A DNA stretch of 32,340 nucleotides from Lachnospiraceae bacterium (GTDB lineage Bacteria > Bacillota > Clostridia > Lachnospirales > Lachnospiraceae), in contig VSNH01000020.1 in NCBI GenBank assembly GCA_009774215.1, positions 3,287-35,626 on the forward strand. Direction: 5' to 3'. The notes beneath the pieces were generated by a model. The model was given only the letters and a program-made list of their open reading frames with translations, did not search any database and was not told the DNA's origin. How positions within the stretch are numbered: the first letter of the stretch is position 1; every line of letters begins with the position of its first letter. Positions 12,487 to 19,911 of this stretch are shown here, in pieces. A program made the translations under genes and the position numbers.

Positions 12487-15184
12487 ACATCCGCACATAC
12501 AGTTTCTGACAGGCGGGGCAGCGTCTGGTGCGGTTGTCTTTGGCGAGAATTTCCATCCATTCTCCGCAGTCGGTGCAGGGAATAAATTTGGTGTTAGGCG
12601 TTTCTAGGTTTTTTCTTAAGTTTGCGACGATCCGGTCTCCATAACAGAACCATAAAAGCTGTTTGTATCTTTTTCCTCTGCCGTACAGATATTCTGTCAG
12701 CATGTCGGCGGCAGTTTCATCGGAATAGCCGAGGGCTGAGAAGGATTCGCGGATTTTGGCTGCGATATACTGCATATTGTCGGCATGTGGATCCTTCATG
12801 TGGATCATATAGCGGTACTGTTTATTTAAGGTGTTATACAGGGCGACCGCCTCGTCGCTGCAACGGATTTCCGGATCCGCCATCATTTTTCGGTAGTCGA
12901 GCGTGCCCAGACGGAGACCGCGTGTGTTGATTGCCCTGTCCGGGATTTTGTCGTACACTCTGTTTACAAAGCTGCCGTTTCGTTCCCGAATTTGCGCCGG
13001 CTCCTTGTCCTTTGCGAAAGCAAAGAAAGCGGGAAGCTTATCACCGGTATATTTGGCGATACGCTCGCTGACTGCCTTTGGAAATTCGGGCTTATATAAG
13101 GTTTTGGCATAGTCAATGACAAAATTGTTCTGGCAGCAGAGCTGTTTCACACAGGTGACTGCGTCCTGTTTTTCCATTTCCGAACCTGACACAAACACGT
13201 CACTGTTCCAGATTTTTGAGATGGCGTTGCTGTAGATTCCGATATTGCCGCCGGTGAAAGCGGCATGCAGCCCGGCGTATATGTTCTGCTTATTCAGCGG
13301 GACAGGTTTTGCCTTGCGCATATTATAGTAGAGAGGGACGGTGTCCTTCATATTGCGCGCCGCAATTTCAATGAGCGCCGGGTCGGCAGCCACAAGGGAC
13401 TTGTCCCCGTCCACGTCGTACATCAGAAGCTTGCTGATCAGGTCATGAGTACTGGCATAGAGGCCGTCCGTTGGGAACCATTCCCGGAGATTCTTTGCGC
13501 GGTCAGAATCCGCCTCAGCCGCCACATTACGGCGCACGGCATGTTCCCTGTATAGGTGCGGACTCCGAAGACAATCCAGTTTGTCATAGCGCCGGAACAG
13601 GTGGCAGAATACTTCGCCGTCCGCCAGAAGGCCTTGGGGATTGTCTGATTTGCCAAACCAGAACTCGCAGGCGGCGTAGAAATCCGGGAGCAGGAAAGTA
13701 TATCTGCCGTTTACTTCGAGCTTTCCGCTCCGATATTTTTTGAGCAGGCTGTTTTTTACGTCCCTAAGGATATCTTTGGTGTAAGCGTCGCCAAGCAGGG
13801 GTGTGTACAGCTTGACGGCCTGCTGAAAAGGCGTCATGGATGTGTTATAGGGTGAGATGCCTAAAACATCAAGCATGGTTTCCTTAGAGGTACAGATATT
13901 GCGGATACGGTCTGCCGATTTCTGCGTCAGCAGGTCGATTTCTTCATCTGTAATGTCGGTAAGTGTCTGCAGCATCTGATAATTGATTTTGGCTCTTTTG
14001 ATCCGATCTTCCTCCACATTGCATTTTCCGGCGCTGCAATGATATTTCTTAAAGAAGGACTTGTAGTCCTCCCATGAATCGTAGTAGGCGGCCATTTTAA
14101 ACTGGCTTCTTGTGAGGATAATCCGGATGTCCTCTTTTATAATGTCATGGATCTGCCCGTAAATATCACGGATCACGGGGGAGCAGCCGTTTGCCTCCAC
14201 GAATTTGCGGAAATCGAACACGCCGAGCAGTCCTTTGATCCAAGGGGCGCGGAACATAAAGTTTTTGGAAGAGACGGAAGGCAGAATCATACCTGCGCCA
14301 TCGGTGTGGGGGACGGGAATGGCATCCGTTTTTCTTGTGACGGAATAATCCGTTTCGTCCACGAAATCGAAGGTGCCGCACACGTCTGTCTCAAAGTCTT
14401 CTATGACAATGGATTTTTCGATGTCAAAGTCCTTCCACTCGTCTGTGGCGGAGTTGGCAAGCGCCATGTAAGCCAGATGTTTGTTTACATTGTTGCCGCC
14501 CCTGGCATTGATTTTTTCTATGGTAAGGCCGCACATAATGGTTTTCCCGATTCGATTCCACACGGTTTCTTTTATGAATACCGCTTTTTTGCTGCGAATC
14601 TGTCCGGCCGAGGAGGTGAAATAAATATATTTTTCTCCGTTGTGAACAAAGCCGTAGAAGAACAGATCCTTGAACACGTCAAAATAGTAAACCTGAACAA
14701 TCATGAGGGACTCTGTCAATTCATCCTGTCCGATACCGATTGCCCGGCTCAGTGCGGAATCAAAAGCGGAAATCACATTCGCCTCATGCAGAGCGTCCGT
14801 CCTGAGAGCGCGGATATGGTCTTTACCGTCAGTCAGCTCATTCTGCCTGACTTTATTGAAAAGAAGAGCAAGCAGCTTTTCCTTGGATGTCTTTGCTTTT
14901 TCTCTCTTATGCTGAATGAGTCTGATCCAGCGCAGGTAAGCGTTTACGGTGTCGGTACAGGATTTTGCTGAAGGCGCGTTTGGGGACATTCCTTTTCGCA
15001 GAAGATGCAGGGTCTCCTCTGTATAGCCGCATTGTTTCAGCTTTTTCTCGATTTCCGGCAGTTTATTCTGTATGTAGTTGCGTTCTCTTCGATATCTGCA
15101 GTTCATCTCGTGCAGATATTTCTCACGGCTGCTGTAGAAGCTTCCTGTGTCAACCGAATATAAATGATATTGTCTGTCAAGCAT
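12452..15184 (-). CDS. Two-barrel RNA polymerase-like protein (YonO/QDE-1 superfamily)
   Basis: A 910-aa protein, close in length to phage SPbeta YonO. The key signature is DVDGD at residues 590-594 (Asp590, Asp592, Asp594; bases 13403-13417) in STHDLISKLLMYDVDGDKSL, the metal-binding DxDGD loop of the QDE-1/YonO/crAss-like single-chain polymerases built on two double-psi beta barrels. Other supporting elements are RAPWIKGLLGVFDF (312-325), resembling the conserved R-P...KG segment before the catalytic barrel, and GNIGIYSNAISKIWN (646-660) after it. The C-terminus holds a CxxC-x15-CxxC zinc ribbon (Cys870, 873, 889, 892). It has an AAAAGGAGG ribosome binding site. The likely role is transcription of the island's late genes; DNA- versus RNA-template use cannot be told from sequence. 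Family assignment comes from motifs, without a search. Confidence 0.75.
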   Translation of the reverse strand: MLDRQYHLYSVDTGSFYSSREKYLHEMNCRYRRERNYIQNKLPEIEKKLKQCGYTEETLHLLRKGMSPNAPSAKSCTDTVNAYLRWIRLIQHKREKAKTSKEKLLALLFNKVRQNELTDGKDHIRALRTDALHEANVISAFDSALSRAIGIGQDELTESLMIVQVYYFDVFKDLFFYGFVHNGEKYIYFTSSAGQIRSKKAVFIKETVWNRIGKTIMCGLTIEKINARGGNNVNKHLAYMALANSATDEWKDFDIEKSIVIEDFETDVCGTFDFVDETDYSVTRKTDAIPVPHTDGAGMILPSVSSKNFMFRAPWIKGLLGVFDFRKFVEANGCSPVIRDIYGQIHDIIKEDIRIILTRSQFKMAAYYDSWEDYKSFFKKYHCSAGKCNVEEDRIKRAKINYQMLQTLTDITDEEIDLLTQKSADRIRNICTSKETMLDVLGISPYNTSMTPFQQAVKLYTPLLGDAYTKDILRDVKNSLLKKYRSGKLEVNGRYTFLLPDFYAACEFWFGKSDNPQGLLADGEVFCHLFRRYDKLDCLRSPHLYREHAVRRNVAAEADSDRAKNLREWFPTDGLYASTHDLISKLLMYDVDGDKSLVAADPALIEIAARNMKDTVPLYYNMRKAKPVPLNKQNIYAGLHAAFTGGNIGIYSNAISKIWNSDVFVSGSEMEKQDAVTCVKQLCCQNNFVIDYAKTLYKPEFPKAVSERIAKYTGDKLPAFFAFAKDKEPAQIRERNGSFVNRVYDKIPDRAINTRGLRLGTLDYRKMMADPEIRCSDEAVALYNTLNKQYRYMIHMKDPHADNMQYIAAKIRESFSALGYSDETAADMLTEYLYGRGKRYKQLLWFCYGDRIVANLRKNLETPNTKFIPCTDCGEWMEILAKDNRTRRCPACQKLYVRMYDRKRKQKHSV

Positions 15185-15218
15185 TGCTTCTGTTCCTCCT
15201 TTTCGTGTGGTGTGGGTT

Positions 15219-15422
15219 TCAGTCTGCCTGTCTCAGTTTCAGCCCGTTTTTTCTGCATTCCGCGTCGAATCGAAAATCCCGCGCGATACGGCTTGCGGTC
15301 AGGGAACCGCCTGCGCGCGGTTTCCCTCCGGACTCTGTGTTGAAATCGGACGGATAAATGACACCTCCGAAGGTTGTGTGGTCTGTCTGCATAATACGGT
15401 GTCCGTCATATGACTTTTGCAT
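15219..15422 (-). CDS. Small unrecognised protein, first gene of the polymerase operon
   Basis: A 67-aa protein with GAAAGGAGA eight bases before its ATG, so translation is well supported. It is polar and slightly basic (SYDGHRIMQTDHTTFGG, then TASRIARDFRFDAECRKNG), without membrane segment or known motif. It lies 34 bases before the polymerase-like gene and directly downstream of the hairpin-repeat region. A polymerase partner or regulator is possible, but nothing in the sequence proves it. Confidence 0.6.
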   Translation of the reverse strand: MQKSYDGHRIMQTDHTTFGGVIYPSDFNTESGGKPRAGGSLTASRIARDFRFDAECRKNGLKLRQAD

Positions 15423-15457
15423 GGTTTTGGTCTCCTTTCTTTTTTCGCTTGTCTCAC

Positions 15458-15487
15458 ACTAACAGTCATGTCACAGCTTGGCTGTGA
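15458..15487. other. Hairpin adjoining the repeat array
   Basis: GTCACAGC-TTG-GCTGTGAC forms a perfect 8-bp stem next to repeat copy 1, about 45 bases upstream of the 67-aa gene. Confidence 0.6.
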
Positions 15488-15611
15488 CTCAAATCTGTGC
15501 GGAGAATGCCGCTTTTCAGGCATTCTCCTGCGTGAGACGGAGTTGCAAAGCAACTCCTAGAACTTCTTCGCGAAGCAGCCATTGCTGCGAGTGATTAGAA
15601 GTTCTTCTCAC
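15488..15611. repeat. Hairpin-rich 124-bp direct repeat, copy 1
   Basis: Matches 15643-15766 (offset 155) with one mismatch. Each copy carries three nested or tandem hairpins: GGAGAATGCC/GGCATTCTCC (10 bp), GGAGTTGC-AAA-GCAACTCC (8 bp), and AGAACTTCT/AGAAGTTCT enclosing a GCAGC/GCTGC stem. No ORF is present. Confidence 0.9.
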
Positions 15612-15642
15612 TCTAAGCAACATGATTCCGCTTCAGCGGAAT
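15612..15642. other. Spacer hairpin between the two 124-bp repeats
   Basis: Contains GATTCCGCT-TC-AGCGGAATC, a further perfect hairpin, so the whole 15458-15766 stretch is nearly continuous stem-loops. Confidence 0.6.
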
Positions 15643-15766
15643 CTCAAATCTGTGCGGAGAATGCCGCTTTTCAGGCATTCTCCTGCGTGAGACGGAGTTG
15701 CAAAGCAACTCCTAGAACTTCTTCGCGAAGCAGCCTTTGCTGCGAGTGATTAGAAGTTCTTCTCAC
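15643..15766. repeat. Hairpin-rich 124-bp direct repeat, copy 2
   Basis: Second copy of the repeat at 15488-15611, differing at one position (CAGCCTTTG instead of CAGCCATTG). It ends 60 bases before the first LexA-type box. Confidence 0.9.
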
Positions 15767-15825
15767 GCTATGTATTTCTCCATTTGCATTTTGATTTTTC
15801 TGTTTTTTATCTCAAAATTAAATAA

Positions 15826-15839
15826 CGAACGTTTGTTCT
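15826..15839. promoter_or_regulatory. LexA (SOS) box 1
   Basis: CGAACGTTTGTTCT matches the Firmicutes LexA consensus CGAAC-N4-GTTCG at all but the last position. It lies 8 bases upstream of the -35 box at 15848. Confidence 0.75.
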
Positions 15840-15847
15840 AAAATGTA

Positions 15848-15876
15848 TTGACAAGATAGAACGTGCGTTCTATACT
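15848..15876 (+). promoter_or_regulatory. Promoter of the sigma factor/DUF262 operon
   Basis: TTGACA (15848-15853), exactly 17 bases, and TATACT (15871-15876). The spacer holds LexA box 2, so a bound repressor would block it. Confidence 0.85.
15858..15871. promoter_or_regulatory. LexA (SOS) box 2
   Basis: AGAACGTGCGTTCT is a perfect AGAAC-N4-GTTCT palindrome in the promoter spacer, touching the first base of the -10 box. Its centre is 32 bases, about three helical turns, from that of box 1, which favours cooperative repression. Confidence 0.75.
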
Positions 15877-15953
15877 TATCAGTACAAACTACAAACGACG
15901 TGACAGAAGATACACAGGATTCGGAAGAATATAGAAGCAGAGAGGGAAAGCAG

Positions 15954-16511
15954 ATGGAAGAGATGATGGAAGCCTATTATGAAAACAATGCCGGAAAACT
16001 CCGCAGGATGGTGGAGCGGATACTGTTGAAATTCGGGAAATTATCGGAGTGGGATCTGGATGAGTTCTATTCGCTTGCGAACGAGGTGTTTGCGGACGTC
16101 ATAGAGCGGTATGACAGCGCGAGGAGCTTTGACGCATTTTTATATTCCTGTCTTTTTAACAGGATCAAGACGGAACTGACGAGAATGAACCGAGAGAAGC
16201 GCCGGGCGGACAGGCTTGCGGTCTCGATTGACACCTGTATTGACGAGGATGAGAATATCACGCTGGGAGATATCATTGCGGGAGACTTTTTGATTGAGAG
16301 GGAGGTGTTCGAAAAGGGGGAAGAGAAGTTCAGCAGAAGAACAAGGACGTATCTGAGCAGACTGTCTAACGTGCAGAGGGATGTTTTGCGCATGTGTGCG
16401 GACGGTTATTCTTCCGATGAGATCAGGGAGAAGCTGGGAATCAGCAAAAAGCAGTATGCGGACTGCAGGGCGGCGATTCATTCTTACAGGAATATTTCAG
16501 CGTTACTTTAA
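15954..16511 (+). CDS. Sigma-70-like transcription factor under SOS control
   Basis: A ~185-aa sigma-like protein. Residues ~5-85 resemble region 2 (DLDEFYSLANEVFADVIERY, FDAFLYSCLFNRIKTELTR); the C-terminal part is region 4 with a helix-turn-helix (LSNVQRDVLRMCADGYSSDE, then KLGISKKQYADCRAAIHSY). The start at 15954 is preferred for its GAGGG ribosome binding site; a GTG at 15900 in the same frame would add 18 residues but has no such site. The gene is driven by the LexA-operated promoter at 15848-15876 and is followed 32 bases later by a DUF262 gene. As the divergent polymerase operon lacks an evident sigma-A promoter, this factor is the obvious candidate to activate it; that link is inference. 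Confidence 0.8.
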   Translation: MEEMMEAYYENNAGKLRRMVERILLKFGKLSEWDLDEFYSLANEVFADVIERYDSARSFDAFLYSCLFNRIKTELTRMNREKRRADRLAVSIDTCIDEDENITLGDIIAGDFLIEREVFEKGEEKFSRRTRTYLSRLSNVQRDVLRMCADGYSSDEIREKLGISKKQYADCRAAIHSYRNISALL

Positions 16512-16543
16512 GAAGTATGTGAAAGGATAAAGGGGGATTTCAG

Positions 16544-17968
16544 ATGGCTAGACCAAGGAAACAGACATATACATTGGAGATGTATCTGAAAAAGAATAAA
16601 AAAGGCGATATTGACAACAACGCGGATGTGCAGAGAAATTTTGTGTGGAATAAAGAACAGATCAACGAGCTGGTGGTCACCGTGCTGACGGACGATTATA
16701 TTCCGCCCATTATTCTTGGTGAGGAGGAGGACTCGAAGCTGCATATTGTAGACGGCGGCTGCCGCACGGCTGCTTTGCGGAAATTCAGGGAGATGAATTA
16801 TAAAATCACCTCCGTTGTAGAAAACGCCCTGATTCCCTATAAGAAAAAGTGCGTGGATGAGGCCGGAAATATCTTATATGAGGATGCCGTATTTGACATC
16901 AGAAACAAGACTTTTGAAAAGCTTCCGGTGGAATTACAGGAGAAATTTGACGAGTATCAGATTGAAACCGTGATCCACGAATGCTGTGACAGTTCCCGGA
17001 TTTCCAAGTATATTAAGCGCTATAACAATCATGTTGCCATGAATCCGGATCAGAGAGCGTTCACTTATATTGACAAATTTGCAAGCCTTATCCGGAAGCT
17101 GGTAGACAGTCGGTTTTTTGTGGATTGCAGCAGTTATACGGAAAAGGAGAGAACAAAGGGAGCGGTGGAGCGGGTGGTGGTGGAAACGATCATGTGCGCG
17201 AATCACTTCGATCATTGGAAGACACAGCCTAAGGCTGCCTGCAAATACCTGAATGAACATGCGGCGGAGGAAGAATTTAATCGGCTTGCGAACCACCTGT
17301 GCCGATTGGAGCATATTGCGACGGATGATATGAAGGAAATTTTTAATAAAAAGGATTCTTTTATTTTCCTTACGCTTTTCGATAAATTTTCGCGCTATCA
17401 GGTGGAGGATAGCAGATTTGCAGAATTTTTAAGGGCATTTCAGACGAACCTCAGGGGTGTGAGAAAGAATGACAAAGGGCTGCTTTTTGACGAAATCGAC
17501 AGGGAACTGAGCACCAAGGACAGGCAGGTAATTACCGACAAACTCGCTATGTTGGAAACGCTGCTTGCAGAGTTTTTACATATTGAAAAGGACGGAGAAC
17601 AAAGTGATGGCATTTTGTCGTTTCTTGCGGAAAATCTGGAGATGGGCAGGGAAGATATCGGCGCGGATATGGATTTGTACAATGAGTCATTGGATGTGTT
17701 GCTGGACGATACGGTGAAAATCGGTTCCAGGCTTCGCAGCGCCGGGAACAGACCGTCCCTTCTGGCGATGATGGTTTATTCTTATAAAGAAGATAAGGAT
17801 CTGGATGAATGGATGGCGGCTTACGCCGGAAAACATACGGGATATATAACCGACCAGCGGAAGAATTTTTTACAGATGAAAGCGGATTTTGAGCGGTATT
17901 TGAGTGGGAAGGGGCAAGAGGCCCCTCCCCGGAGAGTCACGCCGTCAGATACAGCCGCATGGTCTTAA
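16544..17968 (+). CDS. DUF262 (ParB/Srx-fold) domain protein
   Basis: A 474-aa protein with GGGGG before its ATG. The N-terminal domain is DUF262-like, the domain of GmrS/GmrSD-type and other nucleic-acid enzymes: VQRNFVW (29-35) and IVDGGCRTAAL (68-78) correspond to the usual QR-x-(Y/F)-x-W and DGQQR-x-T-x-L motifs, but Gln-Gln is replaced by Gly-Cys. The long C-terminal part is helical without recognised domain; no HNH motif (DUF1524 type) is seen. It shares the SOS promoter with the sigma factor. The last ~11 codons overlap, in antisense, the 3' end of sigG. It might act in DNA processing, anti-restriction or regulation for the island; function is not established. Confidence 0.75.
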   Translation: MARPRKQTYTLEMYLKKNKKGDIDNNADVQRNFVWNKEQINELVVTVLTDDYIPPIILGEEEDSKLHIVDGGCRTAALRKFREMNYKITSVVENALIPYKKKCVDEAGNILYEDAVFDIRNKTFEKLPVELQEKFDEYQIETVIHECCDSSRISKYIKRYNNHVAMNPDQRAFTYIDKFASLIRKLVDSRFFVDCSSYTEKERTKGAVERVVVETIMCANHFDHWKTQPKAACKYLNEHAAEEEFNRLANHLCRLEHIATDDMKEIFNKKDSFIFLTLFDKFSRYQVEDSRFAEFLRAFQTNLRGVRKNDKGLLFDEIDRELSTKDRQVITDKLAMLETLLAEFLHIEKDGEQSDGILSFLAENLEMGREDIGADMDLYNESLDVLLDDTVKIGSRLRSAGNRPSLLAMMVYSYKEDKDLDEWMAAYAGKHTGYITDQRKNFLQMKADFERYLSGKGQEAPPRRVTPSDTAAWS

Positions 17969-18716
17969 GCGCGTTCTTTTCCAGCCTTGATACCTGCGCC
18001 TGTGAGATGCCGATTTTTTCCGCCACTTCCATTTGCGTCTTTCCCTCAAAGAAACGCAGGGAGATAATTTCGTGTTCCCGTTTGGTCAGCTTTTTCATGG
18101 CTTCCGTTAAGGAGATGTGCTCCACCCACATTTCCTCGCCGTTTTTTTTGTCGCTGATCTGGTCCATCACATAGAGGGTGTCGCCGCCGTCGGTGTAGAC
18201 GGGTTCGTAGAGGCTCAGGGGACTCTGGATGGCATCTAACGCGTAGACGATATCCTCCTTCGGGACGCCGATCTCTGTGGCGATTTCCGTGACGGTGGGT
18301 TCGCGGGAGTTGGTGCGGGTCAGGTGTTCCTTGGCGTAAATTGCCTTGTAAGCGGTGTCCTTTAAGGAGCGGGACACGCGTATGGAGTTGGCGTCGCGGA
18401 GATAACGCCTGATCTCCCCGACGATCATAGGCACGGCATAGGTGCTGAACTTTACATTGAGGGAGCTGTCGAAGTTGTCGATTGCTTTAATCAGTCCGAC
18501 GCAGCCGATCTGAAATAGATCGTCCACATTTTCGCTGCTGGAATGAAAACGTTTAATGACGCTTAAGACAAGACGGAGATTGCCGTTGATATATGCCATA
18601 CGGGCATCCTGATCGCCTTCTTCGATTTTTTTAAACAATTCCTCTTTTTCCGCGTTTTTTAAAAGCGGCAGTTTGGCAGTGTTGACGCCGCAGATTTCTA
18701 CTTTTCCCTGTATCAT
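17937..18716 (-). CDS. sigG: RNA polymerase sigma-G factor (forespore)
   Basis: A 259-aa sigma-70 factor nearly collinear with B. subtilis SigG: KVEICGVNTAKLPLLKN at the N-terminus, DDLFQIGCVGLIKAIDNFD and KFSTYAVPMIVGEIRRYLRD (region 2), IQSPLSLYEPVYTDGGDT, and the region 4 helix-turn-helix EVAEKIGISQAQVSRLEK. It directs late forespore gene expression, so the host is an endospore former. The start at 18716 is chosen because it matches SigG proteins; a longer frame to 18776 would run into the promoter at 18771-18799. Its stop region overlaps the end of the DUF262 gene by 32 bases, marking the island/host boundary. Confidence 0.95.
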   Translation of the reverse strand: MIQGKVEICGVNTAKLPLLKNAEKEELFKKIEEGDQDARMAYINGNLRLVLSVIKRFHSSSENVDDLFQIGCVGLIKAIDNFDSSLNVKFSTYAVPMIVGEIRRYLRDANSIRVSRSLKDTAYKAIYAKEHLTRTNSREPTVTEIATEIGVPKEDIVYALDAIQSPLSLYEPVYTDGGDTLYVMDQISDKKNGEEMWVEHISLTEAMKKLTKREHEIISLRFFEGKTQMEVAEKIGISQAQVSRLEKNALKTMRLYLTA

Positions 18717-18770
18717 GACGCTACCACCCTTTCGTGAGGTTTTTTTATTTCTTTCTTTGGGGTATGTAAC

Positions 18771-18799
18771 AAGCATGTGCGATTCAAAGGAAATTATTC
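18771..18799 (-). promoter_or_regulatory. Sigma-F/sigma-G-like promoter of sigG
   Basis: On the minus strand GAATA (18799-18795), 17 bases, CATGCTT (18777-18771), close to the sigma-G consensus GHATR and CATNHTA. It suggests autoregulation, as known for sigG in Bacillus. Confidence 0.5.
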
Positions 18800-18908
18800 A
18801 CAAAATCTTAAGAAAAAACGGCGGATAAGATTTTACAAATAAGGAGTTTTTTGATACCATAGTCTATGGACAAATTTTAAGACATAAGATAAACGAGGAG
18901 TGATAGTT

Positions 18909-19829
18909 ATGGTTTGCAAAAAATGTGGCGCGTCTCTCATGGAGGACGATCAGTTCTGTCCCGAGTGCGGCGCGAAGGTCATAAGAAAAAAGAAGTGCCC
19001 GGAATGTGGGGAGACGCTTCGGGAGGGCACCCGCTTCTGTCCCAGCTGTGGTGCGGAAGTAGGGGAGACACGCCCGGCCAGGCGGGCAGACGCCGAGGAG
19101 ATACCGAGGAGGAAAACAAATTCGGAGGAAGCGCCGAGGAGAAGAGCGGATTCCGAAGAGGCACCGAGACGGAGAGTTGATGCAGAGGAAGCGCCCAGGA
19201 GAAGAGCCGATTCGGAGGAGATGCCCAAGAGAAGGCCTAACCCGGATGCGCCGAGAAAGAGAACGAATCCGGCTCCGCCGCCGAAAAAACGCCCGGTTCA
19301 GGATGAGAGACCCAGAAGGAGAAGAGACTGGGAGGAAGAAGATTGGGACGATGACGATGATGACGACGAGGAGAGCGTGGATATTCTGTCTATCATGACG
19401 GTTGCCGTCGGCTGTATTCTTCTGGTGATTGTTGCGGTATTAGGCTTCAAGCTGTATCAGCGGTATGTGCCTAAGGATTATGATAAGGCGGCCGAGGAGC
19501 AGGAAGAGGACGGGCAGGAAGAGGGAGAGGACGTTTCCGACGGGGCAGAGCAGGAGGACGGTCAGAGACTGGAAGAACCGCCCGCGGATTCGGAAGAGGA
19601 GACAGAAATTGTAGTTTCCGCCGCCGGTTCCATTGTTGCTACACATGATGTAAGGATCAGGGATAACCCGAGTACGGACGGCACCACTGTAATCACGACG
19701 GCGAAGCAGGGTGACATCTACGAGTACACGGAGGTCGTGGAAGGCGGCAATTGGTATAAGATCATTCTTCCCGACGGGTATGATTATGAATGTGGCTATA
19801 TCAGCGCCGACTATGTAGAGGAGCAGTGA
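18909..19829 (+). CDS. Zinc-ribbon, charged-repeat, transmembrane SH3-domain protein
   Basis: A 306-aa protein; the ATG at 18909 is set by CGAGGAG eight bases before. Domains in order: two zinc ribbons (CKKCG...CPECG and CPECG...CPSCG, residues 3-50), a low-complexity Arg/Glu segment of 10-residue repeats, a second Arg/Pro stretch and an acidic run of Asp, one membrane segment (IMTVAVGCILLVIVAVLGF, about 162-180), an acidic linker, and a C-terminal bacterial SH3-like domain (VRIRDNPSTDGTTV...YISADYVEE). The ribbons would be cytoplasmic and the SH3 domain outside, probably binding the wall. It is divergent from sigG. Function is unknown; an envelope sensor is possible. Confidence 0.85.
   Translation: MVCKKCGASLMEDDQFCPECGAKVIRKKKCPECGETLREGTRFCPSCGAEVGETRPARRADAEEIPRRKTNSEEAPRRRADSEEAPRRRVDAEEAPRRRADSEEMPKRRPNPDAPRKRTNPAPPPKKRPVQDERPRRRRDWEEEDWDDDDDDDEESVDILSIMTVAVGCILLVIVAVLGFKLYQRYVPKDYDKAAEEQEEDGQEEGEDVSDGAEQEDGQRLEEPPADSEEETEIVVSAAGSIVATHDVRIRDNPSTDGTTVITTAKQGDIYEYTEVVEGGNWYKIILPDGYDYECGYISADYVEEQ
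19077..19226. repeat. Five 30-bp in-frame repeats
   Basis: Encode 10-residue units of the form RRxADSEEAP, with Pro codons exactly 30 bases apart (19104, 19134, 19164, 19194, 19224). Copy number may vary between strains through slippage. Confidence 0.8.
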
Positions 19830-19911
19830 TCTTTCTTAAGATTAGAACAGTAAAACAGGAACCTTTTCCGGGCCGGGACATATGATAATAAAAAGCCCGG
19901 GGGAGGTTCCT

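Noticed and set aside
14147..14971. A 274-codon plus-strand frame opposite the polymerase-like gene.
   Set aside because: It has no ribosome binding site and lies wholly antisense to a gene with clear family motifs; it is a composition artefact.
15458..15766. CRISPR array.
   Set aside because: Only two copies of a 124-bp unit with internal hairpins; there are no short regular repeats with unique spacers and no cas genes.
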